A stretch of DNA of 47,540 nucleotides, from positions 1-47,540 of the forward strand of contig CAISEZ010000013.1 of assembly GCA_903884535.1 (NCBI GenBank). Reading direction: 5' to 3'. Source of the stretch: an uncultured Verrucomicrobia subdivision 3 bacterium (GTDB lineage: Bacteria; Verrucomicrobiota; Verrucomicrobiia; Limisphaerales; UBA11358). The position numbers were made by a program, and so were the translations under genes. Shown here piece by piece: positions 9,184 through 17,001 of this stretch; positions within the stretch are counted from its first letter, which is position 1; the number at the start of each line of letters is the position of its first letter. The notes under the pieces were generated by a model. The model was given only the letters and a program-made list of their open reading frames with translations. It ran no database searches and was not told the origin of the DNA.

Positions 9184-12086
9184 GGCGCCGCCACGGGTAT
9201 CGCCATCTTCTCCACCGACTTTTCCTTGATTTCGCCAGCTCCAGGCGGCTGCGCCGGAATGGTTTGTTGCGCGAACGGCAGTTCGTCATCCGAATGCACG
9301 CGGTTGCCGGCCGGATCCACGATCGTGGCGGTCACGAAAATCATCAGGTTTTTCTTAACCGTGTTTTTGCTCTGGCTCTGGAACAGGCGACCGAACAGCG
9401 GAATGTCGCCGATGACCGGCACTTCGTCCTTCGTGCTTTGCACCTGCGACGAAATCAAACCGCCGAGCACGACGGTTTGGTTGTCCCAAACATTCACCGT
9501 GGTGACCACCTGGCGAACCGTGAAGTTGGGCAGCGCGACCGGGAGCGTGGTGCCGTTCAAATTGCCAATCGTGCTACCGGGCGAGTATCCGGGAATCGCC
9601 CCAGCCGGGATGGAGTCATAACCGTTAAAATCGGTCAGCGACGGAATCAGCGACATGTTGATGGTGTAGCCATCGGACAAGACGTAAGGAATCACGTCCA
9701 AAACCGGACCGGTTTCAATCTGCTGCGTGGTGGGAGAAACCGAGGCGATGCCCGCCTGATTGACCACCGTGCCGCCCGTGCTGCCGCCGGCGGAAGCGCC
9801 ACTGGCACCACTGGCTGAACCGTTGTTGAAAGAAAAGCCGGTGACGACATTGATGATTTGCGAGGCGCGCATCTGGGTCTGGCGACCGCTGGTGGTGGTC
9901 ACTTCCGGTTCCGCCAAGTTTTCAAAACCACCGCGCTGCTGGAGCGCGTGCAAGACCACTTGAAAATTCGGGTTGGTCAAGATGCCGGTGATGGTGGCCA
10001 CGGCCGGACCGGAATTTTGCAGGCCGCCGGTCAGCAACTGGTCGGTCGTCTGCGGAGCCACAATGTTACCCGCCGTATTGCCCGGAAACGCGCCGAGCGG
10101 ATTCGCGGCGGAAGCCGGCACGTTGAGCGACGGCGACGAACCGCCGGTGCCCACCACGTTGTTGCCCATGTTGAACTGGCCGAGATACCAGTCAAAGCCG
10201 AGCGCCTTGCTGTCGGTCTGCTGCACTTCAATAAAGCGCGATTTGACGTGAACCTGTGGGGCGACTTCATCCAGCGTTTGAATGGCGCGCTCAATTGTGT
10301 CCAAATCCTGCTCGGTGGCTTTGACAAACAGCTTGCCGGAACGGTCGTTGAAAAATACGGATTTTCCGGGCGGCGCCTGAAGATTCACTCCCAGCGAGGT
10401 GAAAAACGCCCGCGCCAGCGCGCTGACGGAAGACGCCGTCGTGACTTGGGTAATATAATGCAGGCCGCCCTGATTTTGTTGGCCACCGCCACCGCCGCCG
10501 GCACCGCCAGCACCGCCAGTGCCTGTATCCAGCGGGTTCGACACGCCTTGGCCGCTGCTGCCACCACCGCCGCCGCCGCCGCCGCTACCGCCTTGGTTGC
10601 GAAGCTGGCCGCCGCCGGAAAAAGGATTCACCACGCCGACTACTGCGCCACCGCTATTTTGGCCACTGCTGCCACCGCCGCCGCCACCGCCGCCGCTGCC
10701 ACCGCCGCCGCTGCTGCTGCTGTTGGCACTACCGAAACTGGCTGCGCCGACGCTTTCCAAACCGGAATAAAAAGTATTGGGATCCACCTTGAAAGTGCGC
10801 ATGAACAACTGGGGCGTTTCCGCGGCCTTCGAGGAAAACACGATGGCAAAATCCTGGACGGAATATTTTAACGGGTGATCGGCCACGAGCGTGATGGCGT
10901 CCAGCACATCGGCCAGCCGCACATCGGTCAAATTAAGTTTGATTTGATAAGACCCGACATCCACGGCTTCCCCGGCTCCACCACCAGGGGCACCGCCGGC
11001 CCCGGGAGCCACGGCCAATCCGGTGTTTGGATCAATCGTCGGTGCCGCGCCCGCGGCCGGAGCGGCAAAAGCAGGCGCGCCACCAAAGCCGCCCGCCCCG
11101 CCCGTCGCCGCTTCAACCGGCTGGCCAGACAGATCGGCATTGGGATTGATCAGAAAATTGACGCCTTTGCGGTCCGGATCGCGCAACTTGGATTGCTCCG
11201 TCAGGTTGCGCAGCACTTCGCTCAACGGCAACCCGTCATAAGTCACATTGTCGAGATGAATGCGGTCCAGCTTGGCGACGATGTTCTGTCGGCCAGGGCC
11301 GGTATAAACCAGATTATTGGTGGCGTATGGGTTGGGCACGCTGGGCAGCGTGACATTAGAACTTGGCGTGACCCATTTTTTCTCGACATTTGCCATGCGG
11401 TCCTGGGTGTCCACCGTGTGCTGTGCGGATTCGCGCGCATATTTGGCCTGCTTGATGAGATTCAAGTAATAGTAAGCCCCAGAGTTATCCGGATCCAGCT
11501 TCAAAGCATCGGCGAGCTTGGCCTCGGCTTCTTCCAGCTTGCCCATCTCATACAAAAGTTTGCCGTCCTGCAGGAGCGTGCCAGAATCCGTTTTTTGCGT
11601 GAGGATTTGCGGGACCTGCTCCACCACAGATGCACTGGGAATCCGGCCCTTCATGGCTGCGAGCAACTGGTCGTTCTGTTTTTTGAAGGCCAGCGCTGAC
11701 GGATTTTTCGGATCCGCCTTGAGCACCTGGGCAACCTGGGTGCTGGCTTCGCGATAATCGCCACGGCTCTGGGCGTCCCGCGCAATCGTCAACCGCGTGG
11801 TGGCCAAGCCCGCTTTGGCCTGGGCATTCTCGGCGTCAATGCCAGAACCGATCTGGTCGGCCAGCGTGCAGGATTCCTGATATATTTTGGCGGCGGCAAC
11901 AATGTTGCCATGTTGGGCGGCGGCTTGCGCCTCGGCCAGTTTCTGGCGCAACACAATCGTGTTGGCCTGACGCAACACCGCTTCGCTGTCAGCCATCGCG
12001 ATGGAGGAATTATCTTGCGCTGGCACAAGGCTGGGAAACACCAGCACGGCGGCAAGTCCGAGTGAAAAGAGGGCGGCTTTGGTCAT
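9180..12086 (-). CDS. Secretin, Amuc_1098-type pilus/T2SS outer-membrane channel
   Basis: This 968-residue protein should form the multimeric outer-membrane channel of a type IV pilus or type II secretion-like machine. Order of parts: signal peptide 1-23; helical TPR-like region ~30-215 (GKLEEAEAKLADALKLDPD is a clear TPR); small periplasmic N-domains ~265-430; a long Gly/Ser-rich insert ~455-542; a further N-domain ~545-610 (VFFNDRSGKLFVKATEQDL); and the secretin core ~610-925 ending in the signature VPVIGDIPLFGRLF. The fused N-terminal TPR resembles Akkermansia Amuc_1098-type secretins and may replace a separate pilotin or TPR subunit. It follows the Amuc_1101-1100-1099-like genes in the same order as in Akkermansia. 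The gap to the upstream gene is 55 bases, the widest within the cluster. Confidence 0.93.
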   Translation of the reverse strand: MTKAALFSLGLAAVLVFPSLVPAQDNSSIAMADSEAVLRQANTIVLRQKLAEAQAAAQHGNIVAAAKIYQESCTLADQIGSGIDAENAQAKAGLATTRLTIARDAQSRGDYREASTQVAQVLKADPKNPSALAFKKQNDQLLAAMKGRIPSASVVEQVPQILTQKTDSGTLLQDGKLLYEMGKLEEAEAKLADALKLDPDNSGAYYYLNLIKQAKYARESAQHTVDTQDRMANVEKKWVTPSSNVTLPSVPNPYATNNLVYTGPGRQNIVAKLDRIHLDNVTYDGLPLSEVLRNLTEQSKLRDPDRKGVNFLINPNADLSGQPVEAATGGAGGFGGAPAFAAPAAGAAPTIDPNTGLAVAPGAGGAPGGGAGEAVDVGSYQIKLNLTDVRLADVLDAITLVADHPLKYSVQDFAIVFSSKAAETPQLFMRTFKVDPNTFYSGLESVGAASFGSANSSSSGGGGSGGGGGGGGSSGQNSGGAVVGVVNPFSGGGQLRNQGGSGGGGGGGGSSGQGVSNPLDTGTGGAGGAGGGGGGQQNQGGLHYITQVTTASSVSALARAFFTSLGVNLQAPPGKSVFFNDRSGKLFVKATEQDLDTIERAIQTLDEVAPQVHVKSRFIEVQQTDSKALGFDWYLGQFNMGNNVVGTGGSSPSLNVPASAANPLGAFPGNTAGNIVAPQTTDQLLTGGLQNSGPAVATITGILTNPNFQVVLHALQQRGGFENLAEPEVTTTSGRQTQMRASQIINVVTGFSFNNGSASGASGASAGGSTGGTVVNQAGIASVSPTTQQIETGPVLDVIPYVLSDGYTINMSLIPSLTDFNGYDSIPAGAIPGYSPGSTIGNLNGTTLPVALPNFTVRQVVTTVNVWDNQTVVLGGLISSQVQSTKDEVPVIGDIPLFGRLFQSQSKNTVKKNLMIFVTATIVDPAGNRVHSDDELPFAQQTIPAQPPGAGEIKEKSVEKMAIPVAAP
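10464..10721 (-). repeat. GGC/GCC-type low-complexity tract encoding Gly/Ser linker
   Basis: Inside the secretin gene, repeated CCG/CCA triplets on the plus strand encode about 85 residues dominated by Gly with Ser, Gln and Asn. The tract is interrupted by a short conserved-looking segment (GAVVGVVNPFSGGG). It separates two periplasmic domains of the secretin. Such a tract is prone to replication slippage, so length variation between strains is expected. Confidence 0.85.
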
Positions 12087-12141
12087 GGCAAATTCAGGTT
12101 CGTCTGGAATGGGCGCGGTTCAATGAAACGATGTTAAGCGG

Positions 12142-12936
12142 TCACGGAGTAAATGGCAAAGAGGTTTTTTTCTGATTCGACTGGTCGGATAAAATCAACT
12201 CGTTTTGATTGACATCCGCCACGAGATAGTCTGTCCCGTTGAAAGAAACTCGGTCGCCAATGCGGCGGGCATGGAAAATTCTTTTTTCCGGATCATAACG
12301 AAAATCCGCCGCGTAGGCATCCACCCGGCGATAGGGCTTGTCCTTCGCCACCGTCACGATCTCGCCGGTGTCGCCGAGTTTGACCAACAGCCCGTCCGGA
12401 TTTTCCGGCGCGCCTTTGACTGACACGAGTGCAAACGTGTCGTTCGGTTTGTCGCCCAGTGAAATATAGCGTTGTTGTTTGTGGCGCTTGGCTGGTGATT
12501 TCTCGGCCTGTTTTTCCACGCCGATGACATACCGCGAGCCCAACTCATTGGTCGTGATCGTGTCCAACGTCAGCACCAGATACAGCGGCGTGAGGTTGGT
12601 GACGACCACCGCATGAATTCCGACTTCATTGCCGGTGTGAATTTTGATCGGCTGGCCATCGAGACCTTTTTGCCAATCCACGGGATTGAAAAGCTTGTTG
12701 CCGGTTTCAAAATCCAGTTTGTAATCCGACTGGAGCCGGGTCATCGCGGTGTTCTGCACGGTCAAATCCAGATTGGTCAGTGCCTTCACCGGCGGGTTGA
12801 TGTATTGGTTCCGCAAATCGGCCATCTTCTGCGTTTCCGAGCCGATATAAAACGGCAGAAACACCAGCGCGCCGACCAGCCCGGCCAGCACGATGCCCAG
12901 CACGATTTTTTCGTAATGTTTTTTGAGAAAGTCCAT
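12142..12936 (-). CDS. Amuc_1099-type pilus-like system protein
   Basis: This 264-residue protein has a short cytoplasmic start (MDFLKKHYEK), one membrane helix (~11-31, IVLGIVLAGLVGALVFLPFYI) and a periplasmic remainder. The C-terminal part contains two small beta-rich segments (IVTVAKDKPYRRVDAYAADF; RIGDRVSFNGTDYLVADV) that look like PilP/GspC-type barrel material. By position between the PilO-like gene and the secretin it matches Amuc_1099 of Akkermansia. In that slot it may connect the inner-membrane PilN/PilO part to the secretin, as PilP does; that role is inferred from position and topology. Its ATG directly follows the TAA of the upstream gene with no spacer, which indicates translational coupling. 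Sequence conservation of this family is low. Confidence 0.75.
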   Translation of the reverse strand: MDFLKKHYEKIVLGIVLAGLVGALVFLPFYIGSETQKMADLRNQYINPPVKALTNLDLTVQNTAMTRLQSDYKLDFETGNKLFNPVDWQKGLDGQPIKIHTGNEVGIHAVVVTNLTPLYLVLTLDTITTNELGSRYVIGVEKQAEKSPAKRHKQQRYISLGDKPNDTFALVSVKGAPENPDGLLVKLGDTGEIVTVAKDKPYRRVDAYAADFRYDPEKRIFHARRIGDRVSFNGTDYLVADVNQNELILSDQSNQKKTSLPFTP

Positions 12937-13881
12937 TTAGCTTTTCGGCAACAGTTTTACGAATTCCACTTCCAGCGTGACCCGGAGCAGCTGCTCCTTC
13001 AAAATCGTCTGCAGGCCGCCCTTGCCCGCCACCGGCTGGGCCGCGGGCGCCATTTGTGGTGGCGGCGCAAATTCACCCGGCATCCGCATCAGCGGCATTC
13101 CGCCCGGCGCAGCGGCGGCTTCCGTCGGCATGGCCCCGGCCGCCCCGGCGGGCAGGACATTGATGGACTTCACAATAAACGCATTGCTGGCCGAGGCGAA
13201 ACCCGCCAGGACGCGCGCGAGTTCCGGCGTGAAACAGCGAATGGTGATGACATACGGCGTCAACACCGCCAGATCATTGGTGACCGCATGTTGATCCAGA
13301 TAATCCGACTGCGGTCCGGCGGCGTCATCATCCGAAACCCGGACGCGCTGGATGCCGTCGAGCGCATTGATGCGTGTGGCAAACAGAATGCCGCAGATAG
13401 TCTTGACCTCGCCGAGTTGGGTGGCCAGCGGCTGCAAACTGCCGGCGGCAAATTTCATCAGCGGCCGTTGGGCGGAAAATGAAAAATCATATTTCGGCGG
13501 CAGCAAAACCCCGGCGCTCTCCGCCGCATGTTGCAAACGATCCACGGTGACGCGCAGGGCTGCCGCATAGGCTTCACTCGAGATGGAATCCCCGGCGGCA
13601 ATGGCGGGAATGGGTTTGAAATAGCTGGCGGATTGATTCACCCAGTCGCGCACCAATTTTTCCTGCTCCTTGGCGATTTGCGTGTTGTTGATTTTCTCGT
13701 TGCCCGGCGCCGGCTTCTGCTGCGCCAGATTCTGCAACGTGCCGTAAATCTCGTTGAGCTTGTCAAACGCCGTCGAGTTGCGCGTCCAGCCCGCGTAAAT
13801 ATAATAGCCCGCTCCGCCCAGCAGCATGAGCGCCACCGCCCCGCCGACGACAAAGAATAAATTGCGTTTGATCCAGGCCAT
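12937..13881 (-). CDS. PilO-like Amuc_1100-type pilus protein
   Basis: At 314 residues this is almost the length of Akkermansia Amuc_1100 (317) and has the same plan. There is a short N-terminus, one membrane helix (~8-30, LFFVVGGAVALMLLGGAGYYIYAG), a helical segment, and an alpha/beta domain ~100-235 (ferredoxin-like in PilO/GspM relatives). An Ala/Pro/Met-rich linker ~240-280 follows, then a final strand (LRVTLEVEFVKLLP). PilO-type proteins sit in the inner membrane and align the assembly platform with the secretin. Amuc_1100 is also known for interacting with host TLR2; nothing in this sequence shows that activity here. The stop of the pilM-like gene lies one base before this ATG. Confidence 0.85.
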   Translation of the reverse strand: MAWIKRNLFFVVGGAVALMLLGGAGYYIYAGWTRNSTAFDKLNEIYGTLQNLAQQKPAPGNEKINNTQIAKEQEKLVRDWVNQSASYFKPIPAIAAGDSISSEAYAAALRVTVDRLQHAAESAGVLLPPKYDFSFSAQRPLMKFAAGSLQPLATQLGEVKTICGILFATRINALDGIQRVRVSDDDAAGPQSDYLDQHAVTNDLAVLTPYVITIRCFTPELARVLAGFASASNAFIVKSINVLPAGAAGAMPTEAAAAPGGMPLMRMPGEFAPPPQMAPAAQPVAGKGGLQTILKEQLLRVTLEVEFVKLLPKS

Positions 13882-13882
13882 A

Positions 13883-15721
13883 TCAGAAGCTCGGCAGGTT
13901 GGTCGGCGCCACGTTCAAAGTAAAAGTGAAAGTGCCGGTGGCATCGTCAGGCACAATGTTCCCGACCAGCGAAGTGGCTTTCGGATCCACAAACGGCGAA
14001 TTTTTCACTTCGCTCTCCACGGCAAAAGCAATGGCGCTGTTGGCGGCTGGATCCACGCTGGTCAGACTCACCGCGCGGCAAATAAGCGTGATGCCATTGG
14101 TGTTTGCCGCTCCCGGCTGGCCACCGGCATCCGGCGCAGGCGCGGCTTGCGGCATGGCTCCCGGCATCTGGCTGCGATTCAAATCTATCGGCATTCCAGG
14201 CGGCGGCGCGCCCGGGGCGCCGGCGGAAGCCCCGCCCAGATTAGCATCGGCCGTCATCTGCTCAATCCAGATGCCCGCCTCGACGTTCGGTTTCTGCGCG
14301 GATAATTTTTTCTTGATGCCGTCCTCCGAGCGGATCAGCGCGCGGCGCATGTCCGCCAGAAAATCACCCCAATAATAGCGTTGCTGCATCCAAGCCGTGA
14401 CTTGGTCAGCCTCCTTCTGCGCCTTGGACAATTTCCCGTAGGCTTTCTTGAAATTATCCGATTTGTTGTTCAGCGCCTGCACCTGCGGGTCCAGATTGGC
14501 CACTTCATTTTCCTTGTTGACCGCCAGTTTCTGGAACAAAAATCCAATCGCGAACAGCACCAGCACCAAACTGAAAACGGAGGCGATGAGATACGGTTTT
14601 TTCTGGTTGAATGACTGCCAGCGCAACGTGCTTTCCGGCATCAAATTCATTTCCACCGGGCAGTTTGCCAGGTTGCGCAAACCAAGGCCGACGACTTCGC
14701 CCAACCCGTGCGCCACGCGCGATAGCTCTTCGAGATTCACGGCCGGATCAATCTGCACGTTGCGGAACGGATTAAAATATTCCACCGGCACGTTCAACTT
14801 TTCCGCGAAAAATTGCGCCGTGTAAGGCATGATGGACGCGCCGCCGGACAGGAACAAACGCTGCGGGGCCGAACCGCCCTGCTGGCCGCGGTAAAACTGC
14901 ATCGTCTGATTGACCTGGATGTGCAGCTTGGTCATGAACTGGCGCGCGATCTTGGAAATCGCCGCCTGATGCGGATTGTCCGGCTCTTCATACGCGCCGC
15001 CGAGACTGACAAAACCCTCGGCAATCTTGATTTTTTCGGCGTCGTCAAATTTCAACTTCGCCTCGTTCGCAAAATCCTGCGTGATGGCGTTCGCGCCGAG
15101 ATTGATGCTGCGCGAAAAAACTTTTCCTTTCTCAAAGAACAGCAGGTTGCTCGTCTTGGCGCCGATATCGAGCAGCATGGTGCAGTCCTCGAGATCGCCA
15201 TAATTATACTTGAAAGCGTTGCACAAGGCGGCCGGCGAGGCATCGCATAACTGCAATTTCAGCTTGGCCTGGTCGGCCATGCGGAACAGTCCCTCGACGA
15301 TATCCGATTTGATGGCGACGAGCAGCACTTCCAGTTCGCCACTCGCGGCGGAACCGAGGATTTGATAATCCCAGACGACTTCCGACAGCGGAAACGGCAC
15401 GTTTTGCTGCGCCTCGTATTGGATGATCTGGCCGACCTTGGCTGCGTCCACCGGCGGGAGTTTGACGAACTTGGAAAAAACGTGAAAGCCCGGTGCGCAG
15501 ACATTGACACTGGTGGCCTTGAATTTCTTCTCGGCGAGCACTTCCTGCAGCGCGGTCAAAATGGTTTTTTCCCGCGTCGCCTCCTGCGCGCCTTCCAGGC
15601 CGAGCGACTTGATGACAAAATTCGTGAGCAGCAAACCGCCGGCCTCGTTGATTTCAAACTCGGCGAGCTTGAGGCTGCCGGCTCCGAAATCAATGGTCAA
15701 AAATGACTTGGTGTTCAACAT
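13883..15721 (-). CDS. PilM-PilN fusion (Amuc_1101-type), pilus assembly ATPase-like
   Basis: The 612-residue product joins two usual pilus proteins. Residues 1-~350 are an actin-like PilM: phosphate-loop motif FLTIDFGAGSLKLAEFE (7-23), second motif MLLDIGAKTSNLLFFEKG (182-199) and adenosine motif LFLSGGAS (289-296). Around residue 358 comes MNLMPE, which resembles the INLLP motif with which free PilN binds PilM. A membrane helix (~376-396) and a coiled, PilN-like periplasmic part follow, with a Pro/Ala/Gly-rich insert ~498-540. The polypeptide therefore runs from cytoplasm into periplasm. ATG 15721 is preferred; a GTG at 15745 is also open. It is the first gene of the minus-strand cluster, downstream of a candidate promoter. 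Confidence 0.9.
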   Translation of the reverse strand: MLNTKSFLTIDFGAGSLKLAEFEINEAGGLLLTNFVIKSLGLEGAQEATREKTILTALQEVLAEKKFKATSVNVCAPGFHVFSKFVKLPPVDAAKVGQIIQYEAQQNVPFPLSEVVWDYQILGSAASGELEVLLVAIKSDIVEGLFRMADQAKLKLQLCDASPAALCNAFKYNYGDLEDCTMLLDIGAKTSNLLFFEKGKVFSRSINLGANAITQDFANEAKLKFDDAEKIKIAEGFVSLGGAYEEPDNPHQAAISKIARQFMTKLHIQVNQTMQFYRGQQGGSAPQRLFLSGGASIMPYTAQFFAEKLNVPVEYFNPFRNVQIDPAVNLEELSRVAHGLGEVVGLGLRNLANCPVEMNLMPESTLRWQSFNQKKPYLIASVFSLVLVLFAIGFLFQKLAVNKENEVANLDPQVQALNNKSDNFKKAYGKLSKAQKEADQVTAWMQQRYYWGDFLADMRRALIRSEDGIKKKLSAQKPNVEAGIWIEQMTADANLGGASAGAPGAPPPGMPIDLNRSQMPGAMPQAAPAPDAGGQPGAANTNGITLICRAVSLTSVDPAANSAIAFAVESEVKNSPFVDPKATSLVGNIVPDDATGTFTFTLNVAPTNLPSF

Positions 15722-15784
15722 GCGTTTTTCGTCTTGCCCCGGCACCGGCAGATTTTTTCAAATCGTGTGATGGGCAGCGCTTTG

Positions 15785-15811
15785 ATTATGGCAAATCATC
15801 GCGCGGGTCAA
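15785..15811 (-). promoter_or_regulatory. Candidate sigma70-like promoter for the pilus-like cluster
   Basis: On the minus strand TTGACC (15806-15811) and CATAAT (15785-15790) are 15 bases apart, about 65 bases before the pilM-like ATG. The hexamers match the consensus well but the spacing is short. The 163-base gap separates divergent genes and holds no ORF. Confidence 0.4.
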
Positions 15812-15884
15812 ACTAAAATCAAAAAAATTTGCTCCGCCGCGCAAAAAACTTGCGTCGTCGCGACACCTTTGGCTTCATCCTGCC

Positions 15885-16184
15885 GTGCCGCCATCCGTCG
15901 CCCATCCCGCCCGCTGCCGCTTGACCGTGCTGTATTCCGGCCGCGTGCAGGGCGTCGGCTTCCGCTACACCACCAAAACCGTCGCCACCGGCTTCGAACT
16001 CACCGGCATCGTGCGGAACCTGCCCGACGGCCGCGTCGAATTAATCGCCGAGGGACTGCGCACGGAGCTTGACGCTTTCCGCGCCGCGTTGCACGATGCA
16101 GGTCTTGCTGGATTTATCCGCGACGAGCAGGTAAGTTGGGGCAACGCAAAAAACGAATTTCGAGGATTTGAAATCGTCCGTTAG
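15885..16184 (+). CDS. acyP: Acylphosphatase
   Basis: This 99-residue protein has the complete acylphosphatase pattern. The phosphate-binding loop and catalytic Arg are in [16 protein letters not shown], and the catalytic Asn is in [17 protein letters not shown]. It hydrolyses carboxyl-phosphate bonds such as acetyl phosphate or 1,3-bisphosphoglycerate in the cytoplasm. A GTG start at 15885 precedes a slightly long N-terminus ([11 protein letters not shown]). The metallophosphoesterase gene starts four bases after the stop, so the two are likely co-transcribed. Confidence 0.92.
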   Translation: MPPSVAHPARCRLTVLYSGRVQGVGFRYTTKTVATGFELTGIVRNLPDGRVELIAEGLRTELDAFRAALHDAGLAGFIRDEQVSWGNAKNEFRGFEIVR

Positions 16185-16188
16185 TTAA

Positions 16189-16911
16189 ATGAAATACGCC
16201 ATCATCGCCGACATTCACGGAAATTTGGAAGCCTTCCAAGTTGTCCTCGAAGACATCCGCACGCAAAACGCCGACCAGGTGGTGTGCCTCGGCGACGTCG
16301 TCGGCTACAACGCCAACCCCAAGGAATGTCTGCAGATCGTGCGCAGCATGAATATTCCCTGCGTCAAGGGAAACCACGATGAATACTGCTCGAGTGACGA
16401 TCATCTCGACGGCTTCAATCCGCACGCCGCCGACGCCGTCCACTGGACTCGCGCCCAGCTTGACGACGAGGAAAAACAGTGGCTGCGCGATTTGAAATAT
16501 TCCCGCATGGTGGATAATTTCACCATCGTCCACGCCACGCTCGACGCGCCGCAGCGCTGGGGCTACGTCTTCGACAAGCTCGCCGCCGCCGCCAGTTTTC
16601 CGTATCAAAACACGCAACTTTGTTTCTTCGGCCACACGCATGTGCCCGTGGCTTTTATGCGCGACACCGTCGTGCGCGGTGGCACTTACTCAAAATTCAA
16701 AGTGGATGCGTCGAAAAAATATTTCATCAACGTCGGCGCCGTCGGTCAGCCGCGCGACAACAATCCGAAATGCGCCTACGTCATCTACGATACGACCGCC
16801 GCGACGATTGAAATCCGCCGACTGGAATATGACATCGCCGCCGCGCAGGCCAAAATTCTCGCCGCCGGCCTGCCCGAACGGCTCGCCGAACGCCTCGCCT
16901 ACGGCAGATAA
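16189..16911 (+). CDS. Calcineurin-like metallophosphoesterase (YfcE/MJ0936-like)
   Basis: The 240-residue protein shows the di-metal phosphoesterase motifs in order: IIADIHGN (residues 5-12), CLGDVVGY, VKGNHDEY, IVHATL and FFGHTHVP. These supply the Asp, His and Asn ligands for two metals. Members of this family hydrolyse phosphodiesters or phosphomonoesters; the substrate cannot be told from the sequence. There is no signal peptide, so a cytoplasmic location is expected. It probably shares a transcript with the acylphosphatase gene just upstream. The stop codon lies at the edge of the long inverted repeat 16910-17001. Confidence 0.9.
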   Translation: MKYAIIADIHGNLEAFQVVLEDIRTQNADQVVCLGDVVGYNANPKECLQIVRSMNIPCVKGNHDEYCSSDDHLDGFNPHAADAVHWTRAQLDDEEKQWLRDLKYSRMVDNFTIVHATLDAPQRWGYVFDKLAAAASFPYQNTQLCFFGHTHVPVAFMRDTVVRGGTYSKFKVDASKKYFINVGAVGQPRDNNPKCAYVIYDTTAATIEIRRLEYDIAAAQAKILAAGLPERLAERLAYGR

Positions 16912-17001
16912 ATGAAGCATGAAAAATGCAGAATGAAGAATTTCAATTTGCGCAAGCCGCGCCATTTTCGTTTCTTCATTCTTCATTCTGAATTCTTCAT
17001 T
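16910..17001. repeat. Imperfect long inverted repeat (AATGAAGAAT-rich)
   Basis: The left arm 16910-16942 (AAATGAAG...GCAGAATGAAGAAT) and the right arm 16971-17001 (TTCTTCATTC...GAATTCTTCATTT) are imperfect inverse complements around a ~28-base loop. The element runs from the stop codon of the phosphoesterase to the TTG start of the glycosyltransferase. A related half-copy lies at 22846-22872, also just before a start codon. It could attenuate transcription, or it may be a dispersed palindromic repeat. Confidence 0.65.

Noticed and set aside
10464..10721. Repeated CCACCGCCG triplets that look like a repeat array
   Set aside because: They encode the Gly/Ser linker of the secretin in frame. There are no spacers, so this is not a CRISPR array.
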